Source: Sphingomonadales bacterium
Lineage (GTDB): Bacteria; Pseudomonadota; Alphaproteobacteria; Sphingomonadales; Sphingomonadaceae
Assembly: GCA_020200935.1 (NCBI GenBank)
Contig: JAIVHR010000210.1
Span: 1 to 5,190, forward strand
DNA: 5,190 bases
Direction of reading: 5' to 3'
Position numbers and translations under genes: made by a program. Numbering within the stretch: the stretch's first letter is position 1; every line of letters starts with the position of its first letter. Of the stretch, positions 1 to 5,190 are shown piece after piece. Below the pieces are notes generated by a model, which did not search any database, was not told the origin of the DNA, and worked only from the letters and a program-made list of their open reading frames with translations.

Positions 1-382
1 GGCTAGCGATGTCGGCGGCGTCGAGTTGCGGCGAAAAAGCCGAGCGCAACCATTCGGGCATGGCGCGCGCCGGCTGCGCCCGCTCCGCTTCGGCGATCGG
101 CGCCGGTCCGTAAGACGAACCGTCGAACAGCGCCAGCAATTCGGGGCGGTCCACTGCGAGCCCTAAAAGCGCCTGCCGCCCGCTCTCCGGCGCCCTTTCC
201 GAGCGCCGGATCGCGTCATAGACGAGATCGCGTATCGCCCGCCTGTCCTTCGAACCGGCATAACGGCGCGTCTTGAAATAGCGCGCGACCAGCACGTCGG
301 CCGCCGCCCCGCCCCCGCGCGCCGCCGCGGCGATCTCGTCGACGAGTTCGATGGCGGCCTGCAGGCGCGCGGCGGGGGTCAT
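1..382 (-). CDS. RsmB/NOP-family SAM-dependent RNA methyltransferase, N-terminal part (3' end beyond window)
   Basis: The gene runs off the left edge. Only the first 127 codons are visible, starting MTPAARLQAAIELVDEI. The fragment matches the N-terminal NusB-like RNA-binding domain that precedes the Rossmann methyltransferase domain in RsmB/NOP proteins, which make 5-methylcytosine in rRNA. The most telling stretch is residues 34-60, a basic helix pair around RYFKTRRYAGSKDRR followed by LVYDAIRR. A second family-like segment, MPEWLRSAF, lies near residues 109-117. The catalytic cysteines and the SAM-binding motifs would be outside the window, so activity cannot be judged. The start is well fixed: an in-frame TGA at 400-398 lies six codons upstream, with no other start codon between. 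The ribosome-binding site is weak (GGGAC about 10 bases upstream). The gene follows guaB on the same strand after about 100 bases, an order I recall from other alphaproteobacteria. Family call is fairly sure; the exact target base is unknown. Confidence 0.82.
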   Translation of the reverse strand, partial: MTPAARLQAAIELVDEIAAAARGGGAAADVLVARYFKTRRYAGSKDRRAIRDLVYDAIRRSERAPESGRQALLGLAVDRPELLALFDGSSYGPAPIAEAERAQPARAMPEWLRSAFSPQLDAADIAS

Positions 383-483
383 GGCGGAACTGTCCCGTCA
401 TCCCGAAAGGAGCCCAGCCTCCGTGTGGGCCGAGAGGTCAGCAGACGGTTGGGCTTTGCATTGGCTTCGCCTTATCCTTCCCC
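383..483. other. guaB-methyltransferase intergenic region with an imperfect inverted repeat
   Basis: This 101-base gap follows the guaB stop codon. It contains an imperfect inverted repeat, with arms at 411-419 (AGCCCAGCC) and 447-455 (GGTTGGGCT). The arms pair over 9 bases with one G-T wobble across a 27-base loop. On the guaB transcript the second arm is followed by CCTTTCGGG rather than a U-run, so this is not a convincing intrinsic terminator. Read-through into the methyltransferase gene is therefore possible. No promoter stands out. Confidence 0.3.
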
Positions 484-2013
<1,530 letters not shown>

Positions 2014-3489
2014 CTAGCGCGGCGGCGGGCGATAGCTTTCGGGGTCGGCCAGCGCGCGCCCGAGCGCGATATGAAAAACGACATCTTCGGCCGCGCCCGA
2101 GAGGTCGGTATCCTCCGTCAGCTCGTCGTCGGGCGTGTGATAGGGTCCGACGAGGAAGCGCTCGAAGGCGACCCCGCGGATCCCGCCGACCATCAGCGCG
2201 GGAACCCCGGCATCGAGTAGGATCATTCCGTCCTGACGCTCGACGAAGGTGTTCAACTCCTCCCCTTCATAGTTCGCGCGGCCGAGTTGGGCGGCAACAA
2301 GGGCGATAACCGGATCGATCGGCGTCATCCCGCGGCCGACGGTGGTCAGCCGCGATCCGGCCGGCGATGTCGCCACCGTGTCGAGATTGATCGCGGCGAC
2401 GACATGCCGGAGCGGCAGCGGCGGAGCGTCGACGAAGGCCCGCGCGCCGAACAGGCCGAGCTCCTCGGCCGTGGTGGCGAGGAAATAGATGTCGCGGTCG
2501 GGCGGTTCGCCGGAGGCGAGGCCCTCGGCGATCTCGATCAGCTGCGCCACACCGCTCGCATTGTCGACGGCGCCGTTGCAGATCCGGTCGGCGGCGCCCT
2601 CGGGGCGGCACAGGCCGAGATGATCGTGATGGGCGAGATACAATACGGCGTCCCCGCCTCCCCCGCTGCCAGGCAGCTTGGCCAGCACATTGTGGCCGGT
2701 CAGCGGATAGACGCCGGTCGATATCTCGCCGCTCATCCGCATCGGCAGCAGCGCCGGCTCGAAATCGGCGGCCGAAGTCCGTTGCGCCAGCCGGGCGAAA
2801 TCATAGCCCGCCGCCTCGAGCAAGCGCGCTCCCGCCGAAGGAGCCAGCATCAGCTCGACAGGCGCCATCGGAGTCTCGGCAAGACCGGCCCGGCCCCGGC
2901 CAGCCGTCTCTTCGACGACCGCCCAGCCCGGCTCATCCTGGACAATGCCGATAACGGCGGCGACGCCGCGCCCGGCAAGCTGCCGCAGCCGTTCTTCGTA
3001 GTCGCCGACGCCCTGTTCGACCCCCGGACGGTCGGCAAGCAGCAGCACGACGGTGCCCTGGAGGTCGATCGGGGTGGTATCGGGATCGCCGAGATCGCGG
3101 CCGAAACCGAGAAAGACGACCGGACGATCCTCGAAGCGTTCGATCTCGCCGCGGCCGAAGCCCAGCACATCATCGCCGTCGATCCGGATGATCTCGCCGT
3201 CGTGCGTCCAGTCGAGCGCGATCGTGCCGACCCGCCGGTCGACTAGCTCGACATGATCGAGATAGCCCTCGGCATAGCCCGGTTCGAGCCCGATTTCGGC
3301 GAAATGGCGGGCGATATAGTCGGCCGACAGGGCTTCGCCGATGCTCCCGGGCCGGCGGCCTTCGAGCGCATCGCTCGCCAGATAGGCGATATGCCGCCGC
3401 AGTTCCTCCTCATTCGGCGCCTGCCGGGCCTCGACGGGGAACGCGAGAAAAATCGCGGCGAGATACGCAACGGCGCCGAATCGGGTCAT
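2014..3489 (-). CDS. Exported M28-family zinc metallopeptidase with PA-like insert
   Basis: This is a 491-residue secreted or periplasmic peptidase of the M28 (aminopeptidase Y/S-like) group, which uses two zinc ions, typically to remove N-terminal residues. A signal peptide is visible: MTRFG, a hydrophobic core at about residues 6-17, and a likely signal peptidase I site after VEA (residue 21). Residues 29-70 carry the family's N-terminal motif, [13 protein letters not shown] then ADYIARHF and GLEPG. A protease-associated (PA)-like insert spans about 120-250. The catalytic core starts near 265. All expected ligands and catalytic residues are present: His287 and Asp289 in AHHDHLG, bridging Asp309 in GAVDNASG, general base Glu342 and ligand Glu343 in [10 protein letters not shown], Asp370 in INLDTVA and His451 in GPYHTPDDE. 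Cys294 and Cys304 flank a short loop between ligands and could form a disulfide. The ATG lacks a good ribosome-binding site and follows a hairpin. Its substrate cannot be told from sequence. Confidence 0.9.
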   Translation of the reverse strand: MTRFGAVAYLAAIFLAFPVEARQAPNEEELRRHIAYLASDALEGRRPGSIGEALSADYIARHFAEIGLEPGYAEGYLDHVELVDRRVGTIALDWTHDGEIIRIDGDDVLGFGRGEIERFEDRPVVFLGFGRDLGDPDTTPIDLQGTVVLLLADRPGVEQGVGDYEERLRQLAGRGVAAVIGIVQDEPGWAVVEETAGRGRAGLAETPMAPVELMLAPSAGARLLEAAGYDFARLAQRTSAADFEPALLPMRMSGEISTGVYPLTGHNVLAKLPGSGGGGDAVLYLAHHDHLGLCRPEGAADRICNGAVDNASGVAQLIEIAEGLASGEPPDRDIYFLATTAEELGLFGARAFVDAPPLPLRHVVAAINLDTVATSPAGSRLTTVGRGMTPIDPVIALVAAQLGRANYEGEELNTFVERQDGMILLDAGVPALMVGGIRGVAFERFLVGPYHTPDDELTEDTDLSGAAEDVVFHIALGRALADPESYRPPPR

Positions 3490-3496
3490 CGGCTCG

Positions 3497-3522
3497 GCTT
3501 GCCAGCCCCCGCGGCGGCAAGC
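3497..3522 (-). repeat. GC-rich hairpin in the peptidase leader
   Basis: A perfect 7-base inverted repeat has arms 3497-3503 (GCTTGCC) and 3516-3522 (GGCAAGC). Read in the minus-strand transcript, the 12-base centre can add three further G-C pairs (GCC with GGC) past one bulged U, leaving a GCGGG loop. The structure ends 7 bases before the peptidase ATG, where a ribosome-binding site would normally lie. It also contains the only purine-rich, G-rich stretch in that leader. A role in limiting translation is inference. Confidence 0.45.
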
Positions 3523-3549
3523 AAGCGTGGCGCAATCGGCACATCGCGC

Positions 3550-3578
3550 TTGGCAGCCCGCCCGTTTGCGGCCAGTAT
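3550..3578 (+). promoter_or_regulatory. Candidate promoter of the SPFH-NfeD operon
   Basis: TTGGCA at 3550-3555 matches five of six positions of the -35 consensus. After a 17-base spacer, CAGTAT at 3573-3578 is a weak -10 box (three of six, keeping the second-position A and the final T). Initiation would fall near 3585, giving a leader of about 23 bases that includes the ribosome-binding site. The weak -10 box makes this tentative. Confidence 0.35.
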
Positions 3579-3592
3579 GGCGTCTTCAGCGC

Positions 3593-3600
3593 AAGGGAGG
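3593..3600 (+). promoter_or_regulatory. Ribosome-binding site of the SPFH gene
   Basis: AAGGGAGG lies 7 bases before the ATG at 3608. It is the strongest Shine-Dalgarno match in the window. It decides the start: the reading frame is open upstream to a GTG at 3527, but that start has no such site, and the extension reads as arginine-rich sequence lying before the membrane anchor. Confidence 0.8.
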
Positions 3601-3607
3601 ACAGGCG

Positions 3608-4582
3608 ATGGAAGGGCTTTTTTCGGCGGTGGGGTTTCTGGCGCTGCTGGCGATCATATTCGTCTTCGCGTCGATCAAGATCGTCCGCCAGGGCTATAAC
3701 TACACCATCGAGCATTTCGGCCGCTACACGCGCACCGCCGAACCGGGCCTGCAGATCATCGTTCCGTTTTTCTATCGCGTCGGCCGCAAGGTGAACATGA
3801 TGGAGCAGGTGCTCGACATTCCGGGCCAGGAGATCATCACCAAGGACAATGCGATGATCTCGACCGACGGGGTCGTCTTCTTCTCGGTGCTCGACGCGGC
3901 CAAGGCGGCCTACGAAGTTTCCGATCTCTACAACGCCATCCTTAACCTGGTGACCACCAACCTGCGCACGGTGATGGGATCGATGGATCTCGACGAGACT
4001 TTGTCGAAACGCGACGAGATCAACGCCCGCCTCCTCGCCGTGGTCGACGATGCGACGACGCCGTGGGGCGTCAAGATCACCCGCGTCGAGGTCAAGGATA
4101 TCCGTCCGCCGATGGACATCGTCGAGGCAATGGCGCGGCAGATGAAGGCCGAGCGTGAAAAGCGCGCCTCGATCCTCGAGGCCGAAGGCGCGCGCGCTTC
4201 GCAGATTCTGCATGCCGAGGGCCAGAAACAGGGGCAGGTGCTACAGGCGGAAGGCCGGCGCGAGGCCGCTTTCATGGATGCCGAAGCCCGCGAACGCGAG
4301 GCCCAGGCTGAAGCAAAGGCTACGCAGATGGTGTCGGACGCGATTGCCGGCGGCAACGCCCAGGCGATCAACTATTTCATCGCCCAGGATTATGTGAAGA
4401 CGATCGGCGAGTTCGCCCGTTCGCCCAACGCCAAGACGATCCTCTTCCCGGTCGAGGCGACGCAGCTGATCGGCACCCTGGGCGGCATCGGCGAGTTGGC
4501 GCGCGAAGCGCTCGGCGGCGACAGGTCGGGGACGTCCGGCGACGGCGATCCGCGCCGCCGCCGCCCCTTCGACCAGGAGTAG
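3608..4582 (+). CDS. SPFH/band-7 membrane protein, QmcA/paraslipin type
   Basis: This 324-residue protein belongs to the stomatin/prohibitin/flotillin/HflK superfamily, whose members form large ring- or cage-like oligomers on the inner membrane and often organise membrane proteases or lipid microdomains. One N-terminal membrane segment spans about residues 6-24. It is followed by the SPFH domain (about 25-185), with family-typical [33 protein letters not shown]-like beta strands around residues 87-95, and [15 protein letters not shown]. Residues 178-245 form a long Ala/Glu-rich helical coiled coil with 11-residue repeats. Residues 249-302 form the conserved tail typical of bacterial paraslipins ([13 protein letters not shown]). 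The last 20 residues are charged and probably disordered (DPRRRR). An NfeD-family gene starts 3 bases downstream, the classical partner arrangement also seen for E. coli qmcA/ybbJ. HflC or HflK is less likely, because those genes pair with each other and not with nfeD. The specific client is unknown. Confidence 0.93.
   Translation: MEGLFSAVGFLALLAIIFVFASIKIVRQGYNYTIEHFGRYTRTAEPGLQIIVPFFYRVGRKVNMMEQVLDIPGQEIITKDNAMISTDGVVFFSVLDAAKAAYEVSDLYNAILNLVTTNLRTVMGSMDLDETLSKRDEINARLLAVVDDATTPWGVKITRVEVKDIRPPMDIVEAMARQMKAEREKRASILEAEGARASQILHAEGQKQGQVLQAEGRREAAFMDAEAREREAQAEAKATQMVSDAIAGGNAQAINYFIAQDYVKTIGEFARSPNAKTILFPVEATQLIGTLGGIGELAREALGGDRSGTSGDGDPRRRRPFDQE
4575..4579 (+). promoter_or_regulatory. 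Ribosome-binding site of the NfeD-family gene
   Basis: AGGAG lies inside the last codons of the SPFH gene, 6 bases before the ATG at 4586. With a 3-base gap between stop and start codons, this suggests translational coupling of the two genes. Confidence 0.75.
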
Positions 4583-4585
4583 CTG

Positions 4586-5050
4586 ATGGAGATCAATAGC
4601 GAGACGATCTGGATCATCGTCGGCATCCTGCTGCTCTGTGTCGAGATGCTCGCGCCGGGCATGTATCTGATGTTCCTGGGCGGCGCGGCGATCTTCACAG
4701 GGCTGCTCGGCTTCGCCCTGCCGCTGCCGCTGACCGCCCAATTGCTGATCTTCGCGATTGCGTCGGTGCTGTCGGTCTATGTCGCCAAGCGCTGGCTCGA
4801 CGTCTATCCGATCCTCTCCGATTCGCCGCTGCTCAACGCCCGCATCGCCCAGATGATCGGACAGACGGTGACCGTCGTCGATCCGATCGAGCATGGCAAC
4901 GGACGGGTGAAGGTCGGCGACGGCGTCTGGTCGGCGAGCGGCCCCGATGCCCCTGCCGGCGCGAAGATGCGGATCATCGGCGCCGAGGGGAACTGCCTCG
5001 CGGTCGAACCCGTTGCCGCCCTGTCGACCGATCCCCCGCAAGGAGAGTGA
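4586..5050 (+). CDS. NfeD-family membrane protein with C-terminal OB-fold
   Basis: This 154-residue protein is of the short NfeD type (membrane part plus OB-fold, no ClpP-like protease domain), as in E. coli YbbJ. Hydrophobic segments lie at about residues 7-22, 25-46 and 50-67. The first carries the family-typical acidic residue before a Pro-Gly (VEMLAPGMYLMFLG). Residues 88-143 fit the OB-fold: IGQTVTVVDP, then GRVKVGDGVWSA at 106-117, the small-residue and tryptophan motif characteristic of NfeD, and a final strand near LAVEPV. In this family the OB-fold faces the cytoplasm and works with a cognate SPFH protein, here the gene immediately upstream. The last 10 residues overlap the ribosome-binding site of the next gene. 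Full length and intact. Role beyond partnering the SPFH protein is not shown by sequence. Confidence 0.9.
   Translation: MEINSETIWIIVGILLLCVEMLAPGMYLMFLGGAAIFTGLLGFALPLPLTAQLLIFAIASVLSVYVAKRWLDVYPILSDSPLLNARIAQMIGQTVTVVDPIEHGNGRVKVGDGVWSASGPDAPAGAKMRIIGAEGNCLAVEPVAALSTDPPQGE
5040..5045 (+). promoter_or_regulatory. Ribosome-binding site of the third operon gene
   Basis: AAGGAG sits 6 bases before the ATG at 5052, inside the end of the NfeD-family gene. It supports a real start at 5052 and coupling to the upstream genes. Confidence 0.7.
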
Positions 5051-5051
5051 C

Positions 5052-5190
5052 ATGTCGCGCCTCACCCTGACCCGGCGCGAGGCGATCGTTTCGGCCGGCG
5101 CCGCTTCGATATTGATGTTCTTCCCGGGCTGCGCGGCTCGAATGGCGGAGACCTCCGCCGAAACCGCCACCGACCCCGAACTCTCTGTGC
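5052..5190 (+). CDS. Exported protein with Tat-like, lipoprotein-like signal, N-terminal part (3' end beyond window)
   Basis: The first 46 codons of a gene that runs off the right edge, starting MSRLTLTRREAIVSAG. A twin arginine at residues 8-9 in TRREAIV precedes a hydrophobic core (about 11-25) and then Cys27 in FFPGC. This resembles a Tat signal ending in a lipobox, although Pro at -2 and Phe at -3 make the lipobox non-standard. After the cysteine comes a short Ala/Thr/Glu-rich linker, as is common in lipoproteins before the folded domain. The ATG is 1 base past the NfeD stop codon with a good ribosome-binding site, so it is probably the third gene of the SPFH-NfeD operon. Its function cannot be read from this stretch. 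The overall style recalls sphingomonad exported proteins of the DUF885 group, but that is a weak guess from memory. Confidence 0.7.
   Translation, partial: MSRLTLTRREAIVSAGAASILMFFPGCAARMAETSAETATDPELSV

Larger units (their letters stand above)
3490..3607. other. Divergent intergenic region between peptidase and SPFH genes
   Basis: These 118 bases separate two divergent genes and must hold both start regions. Seen here are a hairpin beside the peptidase start (3497-3522), a plus-strand promoter candidate (3550-3578) and the SPFH ribosome-binding site (3593-3600). No convincing promoter for the peptidase gene was found. A near-direct repeat, 3497-3512 against 3548-3563, matches at 13 of 16 positions. 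Confidence 0.6.

Noticed and set aside
216..401. 61-codon minus-strand open frame from an ATG at 401
   Set aside because: It is an out-of-frame shadow of the methyltransferase start. Its translation is almost entirely Arg and Gly, whereas the frame starting at 382 gives a recognisable RsmB/NOP N-terminus.
411..455. Intrinsic terminator after guaB
   Set aside because: The stem is imperfect, the loop is 27 bases and no U-run follows it in the guaB direction.
2287..3246. Plus-strand open frame (319 codons) antisense to the M28 peptidase
   Set aside because: Low-complexity Arg/Gly/Asp-rich translation with no family motif, opposite a peptidase with all catalytic residues intact.
3527..3607. 27-codon N-terminal extension of the SPFH protein from a GTG at 3527
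   Set aside because: The strong AAGGGAGG site at 3593-3600 fixes the start at 3608. The extension would put an Arg-rich stretch ahead of the membrane anchor and would overlap the candidate promoter.
4241..5170. Minus-strand open frame (309 codons) antisense to the SPFH and NfeD genes
   Set aside because: It crosses three well-supported plus-strand genes and their junctions, and reads as Arg/Asp/Gln-rich shadow sequence.

Overview
This GC-rich window (third codon positions are mostly G or C) looks like chromosomal DNA of an alphaproteobacterium. Protein style and gene order suggest the Sphingomonadales, but that placement is inference from recall, not from a search. All the genes look like ordinary chromosomal genes. 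I see no mobile element, CRISPR array, tRNA or rRNA, and no sign of recent transfer.

Layout. The left two thirds is read on the minus strand, in transcription order: an exported M28-type metallopeptidase (3489-2014), guaB encoding IMP dehydrogenase (1941-484), then the 5' part of an RsmB/NOP-type RNA methyltransferase (382 to beyond the left edge). guaB has its own sigma70-like promoter in the 72 bases after the peptidase gene. It may be co-transcribed with the methyltransferase gene, because no convincing terminator lies in the 101-base gap between them. The right third is read on the plus strand as a compact run: an SPFH/band-7 membrane protein of the QmcA/paraslipin type (3608-4582), an NfeD-family partner (4586-5050), and the start of a third gene encoding a protein with a Tat-like, lipoprotein-like signal (5052 to beyond the right edge). 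Gaps of 3 and 1 bases, and ribosome-binding sites inside the preceding genes, point to a translationally coupled operon.

The two halves diverge from a 118-base region (3490-3607). It holds a candidate promoter and a strong ribosome-binding site for the SPFH gene, and a GC-rich hairpin directly upstream of the peptidase start codon.

Functionally, guaB makes XMP for guanine nucleotide synthesis, the methyltransferase would modify rRNA, and the SPFH/NfeD pair forms a membrane scaffold module. I found no clearly new system. The points most worth following are the third gene of the SPFH/NfeD operon, the structured leader of the peptidase gene, and the guaB start-site correction.
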